DNA from: Haemophilus parainfluenzae
Lineage (GTDB): Bacteria; Pseudomonadota; Gammaproteobacteria; Enterobacterales; Pasteurellaceae
Direction of reading: 5' to 3'
Assembly (NCBI RefSeq): GCF_014931415.1
Contig: NZ_CP063121.1
Coordinates: 682,001 to 746,000, forward strand
Length of the DNA stretch: 64,000 nt
Shown: piece after piece, positions 28,633 through 40,344 of the stretch
Layout: the number at the start of each line of letters is the position of its first letter
Numbering within the stretch: the first letter of the stretch is position 1
Position numbers and translations under genes: made by a program
Notes under the pieces: generated by a model
The model's database searches: none
Told to the model about the DNA's origin: nothing
What the model saw: the letters and a program-made list of their open reading frames with translations, nothing else

Positions 28633-30144
28633 TTATTCTGCGTCTTCTTTTGCCCATTCTAATGAGCGTTTAACGGCTTTTTTCCAGCCTTTATAACGAC
28701 GTTCACGTTTTTCTTCATCATTATCTGGAGTGAAAGTACGTTCTACACGTGCTTTGTCGTGAAGTTCGTCTAAATCTTTCCAGAAACCAACCGCAAGGCC
28801 TGCAAGGTAAGCCGCACCAAGTGCAGTCACTTCTTTCACCACTGGACGTTCTACGTTCACATCTAAAATATCCGCTTGGAATTGCATTAAGAAGTTATTG
28901 TTGGTTGCGCCGCCATCCACGCGTAAATATTGTAAGCGTTGACCTGAGTCAGATTGCATTGCTTCTAATACGTCACGGGTTTGGTAAGCGATAGATTCAA
29001 GGGTCGCACGTACAATATGGTTACGGTTAGAACCACGAGAAAGACCGAAAATTGCACCACGTGCATACGGATCCCAATATGGTGCGCCTAAACCGGTGAA
29101 GGCTGGAACAACGTACACACCGTTACTGTCAGGGACTTTTTGTGCAAAGTATTCGGAGTCGTGGCTGTCATGTACGATTTTGAGTTCATCACGTAACCAT
29201 TGGATTGAAGCGCCAGCAATAAATACCGAACCTTCAAGGGCATATTCAGGCTCACCTTTGGCGTTACATGCGATGGTGGTTAATAGGCCATTTTTAGAGG
29301 TAATGGCTTTATCACCGGTGTGAAGCAACATAAAGCAGCCTGTACCATAGGTATTTTTTGCTTGGCCTGCGCGTGTGCATAGATGGCCGTAAAGTGCTGC
29401 TTGTTGGTCACCCGCAATACCCGCAACAGGAATACGCACGCCGCCTTTACCCCCGATGTTGGTTTTGCCATACACTTCGGACGAATTACGCACTTCAGGC
29501 AACATAGAACGTGGAATATTTAATAATTCCAACATTTTGTCATCCCATTTTTTCGTATGGATGTTAAATAGCATGGTACGGGATGCGTTGGTGTAATCCG
29601 TTACGTGAACACGACCTTGGGTTAATTTCCACACAAGCCAGGTATCTACGGTACCGAATAGAAGTTCACCGCGTTCCGCTTTTTCACGAGCACCTTCTAC
29701 ATTGTCTAAAATCCATTTCACTTTGGTACCTGAGAAATATGGGTCCACTACTAAACCTGTGGTGTTGCGGATATATTCTTCATGACCATCCGCTTTAAGT
29801 TTGTCTGTAATATCTGCAGTACGACGACATTGCCACACAATCGCATTATAAACCGGTGTGCCGGTTGCTTTTTCCCACACAATGGTGGTTTCACGCTGGT
29901 TAGTAATACCAATTGCCGCGATTTCATCTGAGGTAATGCCTGCTTTTGCAACTACTTCGTTTAATGTTGAACTTTGTGTTGCCCAAATTTCCATTGGATT
30001 ATGTTCCACCCAGCCTGCGCGTGGATAAATTTGTGTAAATTCACGTTGGGCGATTTCGACAACATTCGCATTGTGATCTAATAATACTGCACGAGAGCTT
30101 GTGGTACCTTGGTCCAAAGCGATGATGTATTTTTTGTCTGTCAT
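28633..30144 (-). CDS. glpK: Glycerol kinase
   Basis: A 503-residue FGGY kinase that phosphorylates glycerol with ATP to glycerol-3-phosphate. The ATP-binding opening [18 protein letters not shown], the [10 protein letters not shown] segment and the C-terminal [20 protein letters not shown] are all present. ATG 30144 has AAGGA upstream; an 11-codon extension has none. It is divergent from glpF across 372 bases that hold a perfect CRP site, whereas many bacteria carry glpFK as one operon. Confidence 0.97.
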   Translation of the reverse strand: MTDKKYIIALDQGTTSSRAVLLDHNANVVEIAQREFTQIYPRAGWVEHNPMEIWATQSSTLNEVVAKAGITSDEIAAIGITNQRETTIVWEKATGTPVYNAIVWQCRRTADITDKLKADGHEEYIRNTTGLVVDPYFSGTKVKWILDNVEGAREKAERGELLFGTVDTWLVWKLTQGRVHVTDYTNASRTMLFNIHTKKWDDKMLELLNIPRSMLPEVRNSSEVYGKTNIGGKGGVRIPVAGIAGDQQAALYGHLCTRAGQAKNTYGTGCFMLLHTGDKAITSKNGLLTTIACNAKGEPEYALEGSVFIAGASIQWLRDELKIVHDSHDSEYFAQKVPDSNGVYVVPAFTGLGAPYWDPYARGAIFGLSRGSNRNHIVRATLESIAYQTRDVLEAMQSDSGQRLQYLRVDGGATNNNFLMQFQADILDVNVERPVVKEVTALGAAYLAGLAVGFWKDLDELHDKARVERTFTPDNDEEKRERRYKGWKKAVKRSLEWAKEDAE

Positions 30145-30270
30145 AGTTCTATTCCTTAGAGTGCTTGGCACTCTCATTAAATGAATGAAGAAATTTTGAG
30201 CTTAAACGAACAAATTGCGAACCTAACTTAATTGAATTCGAATCTAATTGGAACAAGTAATGTTTGGTTT

Positions 30271-30286
30271 TGTGATAGGTATCACA
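30271..30286. promoter_or_regulatory. CRP site, glpK-glpF
   Basis: TGTGATAGGTATCACA matches TGTGA-N6-TCACA exactly, 127 bp from the glpK start codon and 231 bp from glpF. Confidence 0.75.
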
Positions 30287-30314
30287 GATTTTTCGCTGAA
30301 GATATGCAACCGAT

Positions 30315-30326
30315 TGCGTTAACGCA
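30315..30326. promoter_or_regulatory. Perfect palindrome TGCGTTAACGCA, candidate operator
   Basis: A 12-base perfect palindrome 29 bp from the CRP site. The regulator is unknown. Confidence 0.4.
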
Positions 30327-30516
30327 CAAAATAATGTGATCCCTCTCTCATTTTTAGAAAATAGATCGGTTTCATCTATTGAATTAATTGGTTAAAACTA
30401 GATAATGAAGCCACTCACTTTGAGTATCTCAATATTTGATCAAACAACGAACTGAATTGCAAAGCAAGATTTCTTCAATGAAATCATTAAGTTAATCATT
30501 ATTTGGAGATTCTCTT

Positions 30517-31260
30517 ATGAATGCCTATTTTGCAGAATTTTTTGGCACGGCACTCTTAATCCTGTTAGGTAACGGTGTGGTAGCCAACGTATGTTTAAAT
30601 AAAACGAAAGGGCAAAGTTCTGGTTGGATTGTGATTACTACCGCGTGGGCATTTGCGGTGTATGTGGCGGTTGTTGTAACGGGACCTTACAGTGGAGCAC
30701 ACTTAAATCCTGCGGTAACACTTGGTGTGGCAATGAAAGGCGCATTTGCTTGGGAACTGGTACCAGGCTACATTGCGGCACAAGTGGTGGGCGGCATGGT
30801 TGGTGCGTTGTTGGTTTACATTATGTATAAAGATCACTTTACAGCGACCGAAGAAGAGGGCTTAAAACGCGCTTGTTTCTGTACTGAACCTGCGATTCGT
30901 AACTATCCAATCAACTTAGTGAACGAAATTATTGGTACCTTCGTACTTGTCTTCGTGATTTTCTATCTTGCAGGGGCAAACATCACTTTACCTGGCACGG
31001 CAGAAAGCACGCCAATTGGTTTAGGTTCTATCGGGGCATTACCTGTGGCGATTTTAGTTTGGGCAATTGGTTTAAGCTTAGGTGGAACAACCGGTTATGC
31101 GATTAACCCTGCTCGAGATCTTGGGCCACGTTTAACCTTAGGTCTTTTCCTTGGTGGGACATTGAAAACTAAAGCTGACTGGGGATACAGTTGGGTGCCG
31201 GTTGTAGGTCCATTTATCGGTGCGGCTTTAGCAGCAGTATTCTACAACGCAATTATGTAA
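30517..31260 (+). CDS. glpF: Glycerol facilitator aquaporin
   Basis: A 247-residue aquaglyceroporin with six membrane helices and two pore half-helices. Both NPA boxes are intact: residues 64-66 (AHLNPAVT) and 197-199 (AINPARD). The Asp after the second box and the pore Arg200 are of the glycerol-conducting type. It lets glycerol diffuse inward for trapping by GlpK. GGAG lies 8 bases before ATG 30517. Confidence 0.96.
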   Translation: MNAYFAEFFGTALLILLGNGVVANVCLNKTKGQSSGWIVITTAWAFAVYVAVVVTGPYSGAHLNPAVTLGVAMKGAFAWELVPGYIAAQVVGGMVGALLVYIMYKDHFTATEEEGLKRACFCTEPAIRNYPINLVNEIIGTFVLVFVIFYLAGANITLPGTAESTPIGLGSIGALPVAILVWAIGLSLGGTTGYAINPARDLGPRLTLGLFLGGTLKTKADWGYSWVPVVGPFIGAALAAVFYNAIM

Positions 31261-31273
31261 TTCATTCAAATAG

Positions 31274-31318
31274 AAAGAGCGGTCAAAATTCATGATGTTT
31301 TTTGACCGCTCTTTTTAT
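31274..31318. terminator. Bidirectional terminator after glpF
   Basis: AAAGAGCGGTCAAAA (31274-31288) pairs exactly with TTTTGACCGCTCTTT (31300-31314). The arms are the AAGAGCGGT variant. The converging gene is the ABC ATPase. Confidence 0.88.
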
Positions 31319-31332
31319 ATTTAGGGGTTTGA

Positions 31333-32103
31333 TTAAATACAATAATCTTCGAATTCCATTGGCATTTTAGCTTGCAATAAGAATTGTTTGGTACGTTCTT
31401 GTTGAGGGCAACTGAAGAAGTTTGTCGCTGTATTTTGTTCAACAACTTGACCATTTTCCATAAGAATTACACGATCTGCTACGTCTTTGGCAAAATTCAA
31501 CTCATGTGTGACGATAATCATTGTCCAGCCTTCTTGTGCGAGCATTTTGAGTGCCTGTAACACTTCACCAACAAGTTCTGGGTCAAGAGCAGAAGTGGGC
31601 TCATCTAACAAGATAATATCGGGTTTAACTGCTAAAGCTCGGGCAATTCCGACGCGTTGCTGTTGACCACCAGAGAGTTGAGAGGGATATAAATCCGCTT
31701 TCGCTTTTAAACCAACTTTTTCCAATAATGCTAAGGCTTTTTCACGTGCAATCTCTTTCGGTTGTTTTTGTACAACTACCATGCCTTCCATCACATTTTC
31801 GAGTGCGGTGCGATGGGGAAAGAGATTGTATTGTTGGAACACCATTGAGGAACGACGCCGCAATTTTAGTTCATCGGATTTACTGATCTTCTTGCTGAAA
31901 TCAATGGTTAAGCTTCCATCGGTAAATGCTAATATTCCTTTTTCTGGGCGTTCGAGTAAATTTAAACAGCGTAAAAAAGTCGTTTTGCCTGAACCTGACG
32001 GGCCCAGAATGGCAACCACTTCACCTTTATTAATTTCAAAATCAATGCCTTTTAATACATGGTGGCCATTAAAACTTTTCTGAATATTCGTGACTTTTAA
32101 CAT
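31333..32103 (-). CDS. Polar amino-acid (cystine-type) ABC transporter ATPase
   Basis: A 256-residue ABC ATPase of the HisP/GlnQ/TcyN group. Walker A is GPSGSGKTTFLR (about 34-45), the signature is LSGGQQQRVGIARAL, Walker B is IILLDEPTSALDPE, and the switch histidine is in IIVTHELNFA. It is the last gene of a three-gene minus-strand operon with permease and binding protein, separated from the permease by 9 bases. Cystine as substrate is inferred from the FliY-like binding protein and the upstream cysK. Confidence 0.9.
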   Translation of the reverse strand: MLKVTNIQKSFNGHHVLKGIDFEINKGEVVAILGPSGSGKTTFLRCLNLLERPEKGILAFTDGSLTIDFSKKISKSDELKLRRRSSMVFQQYNLFPHRTALENVMEGMVVVQKQPKEIAREKALALLEKVGLKAKADLYPSQLSGGQQQRVGIARALAVKPDIILLDEPTSALDPELVGEVLQALKMLAQEGWTMIIVTHELNFAKDVADRVILMENGQVVEQNTATNFFSCPQQERTKQFLLQAKMPMEFEDYCI

Positions 32104-32112
32104 AACCAGTCC

Positions 32113-32829
32113 TTATAAATGGCGAGAAAGGCGTTTTTCTAAACGGGTTTGTCCCATCGATAGAACAAAACAGAATACCCAATAAATGAGAGCCGCTTCA
32201 CTATAAATTAAAATAAACTCATAGTTTTCAGCCGTGATGTTTTGCGCTACACGGAATAACTCAGCGATCCAAACAAGTGACGCCAGAGACGTATCTTTCA
32301 CTGTACTAATAAATGTATTTGATAGCGAAGGGACGGAAATGCGTAAAGCTTGCGGCATAATGGTGCGCACGAAAGCTTGTGTGTAATTCATGCCTATCGC
32401 ATAAGAGGCTTCCCATTGACCTTTAGGAATCGCAAGAATAGAGGCTCTCACGGTTTCAGCGGCATAAGCACCAATATTAATGGAGAACGCAATAATTGCG
32501 GTTGGAAAAGGTTCAAGTTTGATACCGACTTCAGGTAAACCGTAGAAAATAATGAAGATCTGCACCAACATTGGCGTGCCGCGAATAATGGAAATATAAA
32601 TGCGACAAATGCCCTGCAGAATTTTGGTCATTAAATTGGGATGTGGCAACGTGCAAATCACAGCGACGATAACCGCAATGAATAAACCACAAAAGAAGGA
32701 AATGACCGCAAGGGGAATCGTATATAAAATTGCCCCTTCCATCATAGGCCAAAACGAGCTGATTACATAATCAGCTCGTTCTGTGGTCATAAATGGAAGG
32801 CTGGCTAACCAATTATTGAGTAATGTCAT
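32113..32829 (-). CDS. Polar amino-acid (cystine-type) ABC transporter permease
   Basis: A 238-residue inner-membrane permease with five or so helices and the HisM-type EAA loop ([23 protein letters not shown]). ATG 32829 lies inside the end of the binding-protein gene, overlapping it by 17 bases, so translation is probably coupled; a TTG two codons earlier is the alternative. It resembles E. coli YecS (TcyL). Confidence 0.9.
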   Translation of the reverse strand: MTLLNNWLASLPFMTTERADYVISSFWPMMEGAILYTIPLAVISFFCGLFIAVIVAVICTLPHPNLMTKILQGICRIYISIIRGTPMLVQIFIIFYGLPEVGIKLEPFPTAIIAFSINIGAYAAETVRASILAIPKGQWEASYAIGMNYTQAFVRTIMPQALRISVPSLSNTFISTVKDTSLASLVWIAELFRVAQNITAENYEFILIYSEAALIYWVFCFVLSMGQTRLEKRLSRHL

Positions 32830-33586
32830 CGCCAAACCATTTGATTGAAATTTGTTTTAAAGTTCCGTCTTTGCGTAGTTCTTCAAGTGCTTGGTTCACT
32901 TTTGCAATAAGTGGTTCTTCACCTTTCAAGAAAGCAAAACCAGTTGGGATTTTTTTATCACTTTCTACAGCAATCTTTAAGCCTGAGTTAGGTTGTTTTT
33001 TGAAGTAATCTAACACTGCGAGTTTATCATTTACTGTTGCATCAACACGACCTTGTTTTACCGCTTCAAGGTTTTGCGCCAAGCTATCAACGGTCACAAT
33101 AATTGCACCATTATCACGTGCGTCTTTGCTCCAGTTACTGGTTGCAGATTGTGCAGATTTTTTACCTTTTAAATCAGGGAATGATTTAATGCTATCGTTA
33201 TCGGCTTTCGTCACGATTACGCCAGCAGAGTAGTTATAAGGTGCACTGTAATCATATTTTTTTAAACGTTCTGGGCTTGGATTGGTTTGGTTAGCAATAA
33301 CATCAAAGCGTTTTGCATTTAAACCTGCATACATACCGTCCCAAGCGGTTTCTTTAAATTCGACTTTCCAACCTAATTTTTGCGCTACTTTTTCGATAAT
33401 TTCCACATCGAAACCGGTTAACTTGCCATCTTTGTCATGGAAAGTAAATGGCGCGTAAGTACCTTCAGTACCGACTAATAAGGTTTTAGTTTGTTCAACG
33501 CGATCAGCAATTTCACCGGCGTTAGCAAAAGTAGAAAGGGCTAATCCTGCCGCTAAAAGTGCGGTGCTAAAAAATGATTTTTTCAT
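32813..33586 (-). CDS. Cystine-type ABC transporter substrate-binding protein (FliY/TcyJ-like)
   Basis: A 257-residue periplasmic family-3 binding protein with signal peptide cleaved after TFANA (about residue 23). It shares with E. coli FliY the segments [51 protein letters not shown] and the C-terminal WFGDDI. AAGGA precedes ATG 33586. It is the first gene of its ABC operon and lies downstream of cysK on the same strand, separated by a terminator. A USS is built into its signal-peptide codons (33557-33565). Confidence 0.9.
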   Translation of the reverse strand: MKKSFFSTALLAAGLALSTFANAGEIADRVEQTKTLLVGTEGTYAPFTFHDKDGKLTGFDVEIIEKVAQKLGWKVEFKETAWDGMYAGLNAKRFDVIANQTNPSPERLKKYDYSAPYNYSAGVIVTKADNDSIKSFPDLKGKKSAQSATSNWSKDARDNGAIIVTVDSLAQNLEAVKQGRVDATVNDKLAVLDYFKKQPNSGLKIAVESDKKIPTGFAFLKGEEPLIAKVNQALEELRKDGTLKQISIKWFGDDITQ

Positions 33587-33717
33587 AAGTATTCCTTTTT
33601 TAGATAAATAACGAAAGTGAAATGAATTATAAGAAGCGAAAAAGAAAAGAAAAGTATTATTTATTTATGAATTATTTCTTTTTGTTATATCAAATAAAAA
33701 CTGTTTAATTAATAAAC

Positions 33718-33744
33718 AAAAAAAGGTCTGTAAAAACAGACCTT
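33718..33744 (-). terminator. Terminator of cysK
   Basis: AAGGTCTGT (33723-33731) and ACAGACCTT (33736-33744) pair around 4 bases; the minus strand ends in a T run. Confidence 0.88.
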
Positions 33745-33769
33745 AGATTAAATGAATTCAATCAATAGA

Positions 33770-34720
33770 TTAAGCTTCAATACCTTCAAATAACGCCGTA
33801 CTTAAATAACGTTCTGATGCAGAAGGTAGGATTGCAACGATTAATTTATCTTGGAATTCAGGTAGTTTTGCTAAGCGGTCAGCCGCTGCCACAGCCGCAC
33901 CAGAAGAAATACCCGCAAGAATGCCTTCTTCAGCCATTAAGCGACGAGCGGTCGCAATTGCCGTATCGCTATCTACAGTTTCCACGCGATCAATTAATGA
34001 TAAATCTAAGTTTTTCGGAATGAAGCCCGCACCGATACCTTGAATTTTGTGTGGACCTGGTTTCACTTCTTGGCCAGCAAGGGTTTGGGTAATAACGGGT
34101 GATTCACTTGGTTCAACCGCCACAGAGGTGATTTTTTTACCGTGATCTAATTTGATCGCACGGGAAATACCGGTAATTGTACCACCGGTACCCACACCGG
34201 CAACTACGACATCAACTTTACCTTCCGTATCTTTCCAGATTTCTTCACCGGTAGTTTGACGGTGGATATCTGGGTTAGCCGGGTTTTCAAATTGTTTTAG
34301 CATCACATAATGATTTGGGTTAGATGCCACAATTTCTTCTGCTTTAGCAATCGCACCTTTCATCCCTTTAGAGCCTTCAGTGAGCACAAGATTCACGCCT
34401 AAACCACGTAATAAACGTTTACGTTCAAGACTCATGGTTTCAGGCATGGTTAAGGTGATTTTATAACCGCGTGCAGCAGCTACATAAGCTAAAGCAATAC
34501 CGGTGTTACCGCTGGTTGCATCTACAATTTCTTTACCCGCTGTTAAAATGCCGTCTTTTTCTGCTTGCCAAATCATATTGGCACCAATACGGCATTTCAC
34601 GCTAAAGCTTGGGTTGCGACCTTCAATTTTTACGACAACGTTACCATTGTGTCCGAAGTGTTTTAAACGAACTAATGGAGTATTACCGATTGAGTATGAG
34701 TTATCTGCATAAATTGTCAT
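33770..34720 (-). CDS. cysK: Cysteine synthase A
   Basis: A 316-residue PLP enzyme making cysteine from O-acetylserine and sulphide. The PLP lysine is Lys42 in [16 protein letters not shown], the substrate loop is [15 protein letters not shown], and the phosphate cradle is [14 protein letters not shown] precedes ATG 34720. The order cysZ-cysK on one strand joins sulphate uptake to cysteine synthesis. An AT-rich repeat pair at 34790-34824 may bind CysB. Confidence 0.97.
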   Translation of the reverse strand: MTIYADNSYSIGNTPLVRLKHFGHNGNVVVKIEGRNPSFSVKCRIGANMIWQAEKDGILTAGKEIVDATSGNTGIALAYVAAARGYKITLTMPETMSLERKRLLRGLGVNLVLTEGSKGMKGAIAKAEEIVASNPNHYVMLKQFENPANPDIHRQTTGEEIWKDTEGKVDVVVAGVGTGGTITGISRAIKLDHGKKITSVAVEPSESPVITQTLAGQEVKPGPHKIQGIGAGFIPKNLDLSLIDRVETVDSDTAIATARRLMAEEGILAGISSGAAVAAADRLAKLPEFQDKLIVAILPSASERYLSTALFEGIEA

Positions 34721-34789
34721 TTTACTGTCCTTTTATATTTTGGAATGAGTTGATGCAGTAGTTATAACACCGGTTTTTATATAAAAAAA

Positions 34790-34824
34790 ATAGTTAATAG
34801 CTATATTTTATAACTAAATGCTAT
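34790..34824. promoter_or_regulatory. Direct repeat upstream of cysK, candidate CysB region
   Basis: ATAGTTAATAGCTAT (34790-34804) and ATAACTAAATGCTAT (34810-34824) agree at 11 of 15 positions and start exactly 20 bases apart. They lie 70-104 bp upstream of cysK and touch the cysZ stop. GTTATAAC at 34761-34768 is a nearby palindrome. Confidence 0.35.
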
Positions 34825-35669
34825 TTATTCACGATGTTATTTCCTGAAGGCTTAATTTCTGTACTCGTAGAACGTGTCACAATTTGTGTTGAACCTGAAG
34901 TGCGGTCAAAATTCATATCAAATTTTAATTGTGAGCGATAATTTTCGACCCACATTACTGTTGCACCACAGACTGCAACAGGAATAATCACTAAGTTCAC
35001 GATCGGCAATGCGGTACAAAGGGTAATTAATGCCCCGAATGTCAGGCTTTGAGAACGTCTTTCGCCTAACGCATTTTTCATAATGCCAAAAGAAATTTTA
35101 TGGTTATCAAACGGGTAGTCACAGTACTGAATCGCCATCATCCAACAAGTAAATAGGAAGGTGAGTACTGGAATAATGGTTTGTCCGATAACAGGGATAA
35201 AACTTAATAAGAACAAGCCCACAAATTTCGGTAAGCTGTACCATAGTTTTTGCCATTCACGATTTAGCATACGCGGCACATCTTTCATGATTTCAGCCAA
35301 ACCATCATCATTAACAGCTTCACCGGTCAGCATTTTTTCGACTTTTTCTGCCAATAATCCATTAAACGGTGCGGCAATAAAGCCTGAAAGTGTCGTAAAG
35401 GCAAAATAGAAAAATAAGAGAATTGAGCCAATAGACAGCACGAGCAAAATCACACTTAAAAAGCTTAGCCAATCAGGAATAAAGCTCATCACCCAGTCGA
35501 TCATCGTGGAGATTTGTGAAACAAATAGCCAAAATAAGCCTGTGAGTAGGACGACGTTAAGTAAAATCGGCATAATCACAAAACGGCGGAGGCCTTTTTG
35601 AGTAATGAAATGCCAACCCATCACGAAATGATTGAAAGCAGATTTTATTTCATTTTGATCGATCATCAT
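34821..35669 (-). CDS. cysZ: Sulphate transporter CysZ
   Basis: A 282-residue membrane protein of the CysZ (EI24) family, which imports sulphate for assimilation. Hydrophobic segments lie around residues 25-55, 60-85, 140-165 and 200-235. Family sequence includes [21 protein letters not shown] and [16 protein letters not shown]. Two adjacent ATGs (35669, 35666) share the AAGGA site. It precedes cysK, as in other Pasteurellaceae. Confidence 0.92.
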   Translation of the reverse strand: MMIDQNEIKSAFNHFVMGWHFITQKGLRRFVIMPILLNVVLLTGLFWLFVSQISTMIDWVMSFIPDWLSFLSVILLVLSIGSILLFFYFAFTTLSGFIAAPFNGLLAEKVEKMLTGEAVNDDGLAEIMKDVPRMLNREWQKLWYSLPKFVGLFLLSFIPVIGQTIIPVLTFLFTCWMMAIQYCDYPFDNHKISFGIMKNALGERRSQSLTFGALITLCTALPIVNLVIIPVAVCGATVMWVENYRSQLKFDMNFDRTSGSTQIVTRSTSTEIKPSGNNIVNK

Positions 35670-35837
35670 TGTTCCTTTAAATTAAAAAGTAAAAAATACA
35701 AAATGTCACAGAAAGACAATATTTTTTGAGAAAAATTCCATCTCATCCCTTTTAATATCTTGTTTGCTTTCCTATTTTTTCACCTGTGGAAATGTGGTAG
35801 GATTAGCAAAAAATCATTGCGTTAAGGAGCAACAAGA

Positions 35838-38958
<3,121 letters not shown>

Positions 38959-38990
38959 CCGTCTCAATCGAAAAAAAAACTAAAAAAATG

Positions 38991-39025
38991 ACCGCACTTC
39001 ATCTCATCTCAAGATTAAGTGCGGT
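38991..39025. terminator. USS dyad downstream of ligA
   Basis: ACCGCACTT (38991-38999) and AAGTGCGGT (39017-39025) are inverted in the outward order opposite to most dyads here. It lies between converging genes; terminator strength is uncertain. Confidence 0.6.
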
Positions 39026-39060
39026 TTAACTTTTCTTCTTAATAAACGATAGCGGACATT

Positions 39061-39624
39061 TTAAGCTCTTAATTTACTGGCTCCACGTTCCAGTTGTTTT
39101 GCCAAGCATTCTTTTGAAGCAATAATCTGTTTACCAAAACGTTTATATAAACGTTGTTTTAATTTTGCCAACCCTTTCACTTTAGCACTTTTTTCTGCCC
39201 CAAATAACTGCTTAATATGGAGTGTCACCTGACCAATCTCTTGTAAGGCTATACCTGTTTTGGCTTTTAATTCGTTTAATTGGAACGTGATTTTTTCCTG
39301 TACATGCTGTTCCAATCGTTGCGTTAATTCTGTCGTATCGGCGGTTTCATTTTGACACAACTGTTCAAATTCGGCGATTTCTGTACTGAAATCTAGCTGT
39401 AACCCTTGTTCCAGTTCAATTAATACTGCCGTGCCGTATTCCAATTGTGATGTTAATTGCTGTTGGCTTTGAACTAATTGATTTTGAATGGCTTCACTTT
39501 GCTCAATACATTCATTTAATGACTGTTTCATTTCTGTTTGTTGCTGCATGGCAGAGGCTTTTATTGAATCAATTCGTTGTTGAATTTGCTGCATAAGATC
39601 TGACATTGTTTGTACGTTTTCCAT
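39061..39624 (-). CDS. Glutamine-rich coiled-coil protein of unknown function
   Basis: I do not recognise this 187-residue protein. It has no signal peptide or membrane segment. Residues 1-125 are almost continuous heptad-like helix, rich in Gln and Glu (QQIQQRIDSIKASAMQQQTE and onward). A basic C-terminal helix (GLAKLKQRLYKRFGKQIIASKE) follows. AAGGAG precedes ATG 39624, and a 10-codon extension has no support. It follows ygiW on the same strand after a USS dyad. Confidence 0.82.
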   Translation of the reverse strand: MENVQTMSDLMQQIQQRIDSIKASAMQQQTEMKQSLNECIEQSEAIQNQLVQSQQQLTSQLEYGTAVLIELEQGLQLDFSTEIAEFEQLCQNETADTTELTQRLEQHVQEKITFQLNELKAKTGIALQEIGQVTLHIKQLFGAEKSAKVKGLAKLKQRLYKRFGKQIIASKECLAKQLERGASKLRA

Positions 39625-39647
39625 TTTCTTCTCCTTTGGGATTTTTA

Positions 39648-39670
39648 ACCGCACTTAAGAAAAGTGCGGT
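39648..39670 (-). terminator. USS dyad after ygiW
   Basis: ACCGCACTT (39648-39656) and AAGTGCGGT (39662-39670) are inverted around 5 bases. The T tract on the minus strand is weak. Confidence 0.6.
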
Positions 39671-39681
39671 CATTTTGTTAC

Positions 39682-40068
39682 TTATTTTTTGATGATTTGT
39701 TTCACATCCACTTCTGTTTTATTCCATTCTTTATCGACTTTACCAATAATTTGAATGTTATCTTGAGGTGCTATCGTTTCACCATTCCATGCTTTTTTGC
39801 TGACTTCAATTTGAATTTCTTTTCCACTTGCGTCTTTAAATAAGAAATCCTTTTTACCAATTTGTTTTACAATTTGTCCGTCTAAACGAACTGGAGTATC
39901 ATCATTGGCATTTAATGCATCATCAACGGTTTTTACAATAACACTTTCATCGACAAAACCTTGTTGGGTGTTGTGCTTGTGACCATCATTAAATCCTTGT
40001 GCTATTGCGGTGTTATATACGGCAACAGAAGATAATGCGATAGCTGCAACAGTAAGTAATTTTTTCAT
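39682..40068 (-). CDS. ygiW: YgiW/VisP-type periplasmic OB-fold protein
   Basis: A 128-residue BOF-domain protein with a signal peptide (cleavage after NTAIAQ, about residues 23-24). The mature OB fold includes DDTPVRLDGQIVKQIGKKDFLFKD and IQIIGKVDKEW. In Haemophilus and enterics ygiW lies before a qseBC/firRS two-component pair; here no such pair follows. Its upstream region has two PmrA/QseB-type CTTAAT-N5-CTTAAG boxes, so it may still answer to that regulator from elsewhere. GGAG precedes ATG 40068. Confidence 0.9.
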   Translation of the reverse strand: MKKLLTVAAIALSSVAVYNTAIAQGFNDGHKHNTQQGFVDESVIVKTVDDALNANDDTPVRLDGQIVKQIGKKDFLFKDASGKEIQIEVSKKAWNGETIAPQDNIQIIGKVDKEWNKTEVDVKQIIKK

Positions 40069-40142
40069 AGTTTGTTCTCCTAAATAAGATAATCATAAAG
40101 TAAGTTGAAAGCTTTGCTTTCAGATGTATTAAATCATTCAAA

Positions 40143-40160
40143 TCTTAATCTTTTCTTAAG
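40143..40160 (+). promoter_or_regulatory. PmrA/QseB-like box upstream of ygiW (1)
   Basis: TCTTAATCTTTTCTTAAG contains CTTAAT and CTTAAG separated by 5 bases, fitting the YTTAAK-N5-YTTAAK box of PmrA/BasR-type regulators. It is 75-92 bp upstream of ygiW. Confidence 0.5.
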
Positions 40161-40233
40161 TGATTAACATTTTTCAGATTTATTTATCGATTGGATTGTT
40201 TGCCTTTCGATGAGTGTATTTAAACAAGAGAAT

Positions 40234-40251
40234 CTTAAGGAAAGATTAAGA
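40234..40251 (-). promoter_or_regulatory. PmrA/QseB-like box upstream of ygiW (2)
   Basis: Read on the minus strand, TCTTAATCTTTCCTTAAG is the same box with one change. The two copies face each other, 73 bases apart, and match at 17 of 18 positions. Confidence 0.5.
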
Positions 40252-40282
40252 GAGGTAAAAAAAATGAAAATTTTTTGAAAAT

Positions 40283-40307
40283 AAAAAAATAGGGCGTTTA
40301 AGCCCTA
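40283..40307 (-). terminator. Terminator of tyrP
   Basis: TAGGGC (40290-40295) pairs with GCCCTA (40302-40307); on the minus strand a seven-base T run follows. Confidence 0.8.
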
Positions 40308-40344
40308 CTTTTATGAGAAAAATGCCCTGGAAATCTACCGCACT

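Larger units (their letters stand above)
30145..30516. other. glpK-glpF divergent control region (372 bases, no gene)
   Basis: The longest gene-free stretch in the window. It holds a perfect CRP site (30271-30286), a 12-base palindrome (30315-30326), the 9-mer GAATTCGAA (30234-30242) also found between glpT and glpA, and two CGAAC repeats near 30207-30222. The glpF end has GGAG 8 bases before ATG 30517. A weaker TGTGAT half-site near 30335 is not convincing. Confidence 0.8.

Noticed and set aside
30331..30350. Possible second CRP site near glpK-glpF (TGTGAT at about 30335)
   Set aside because: The right half is TCTCA rather than TCACA and symmetry is poor, unlike the perfect site at 30271.
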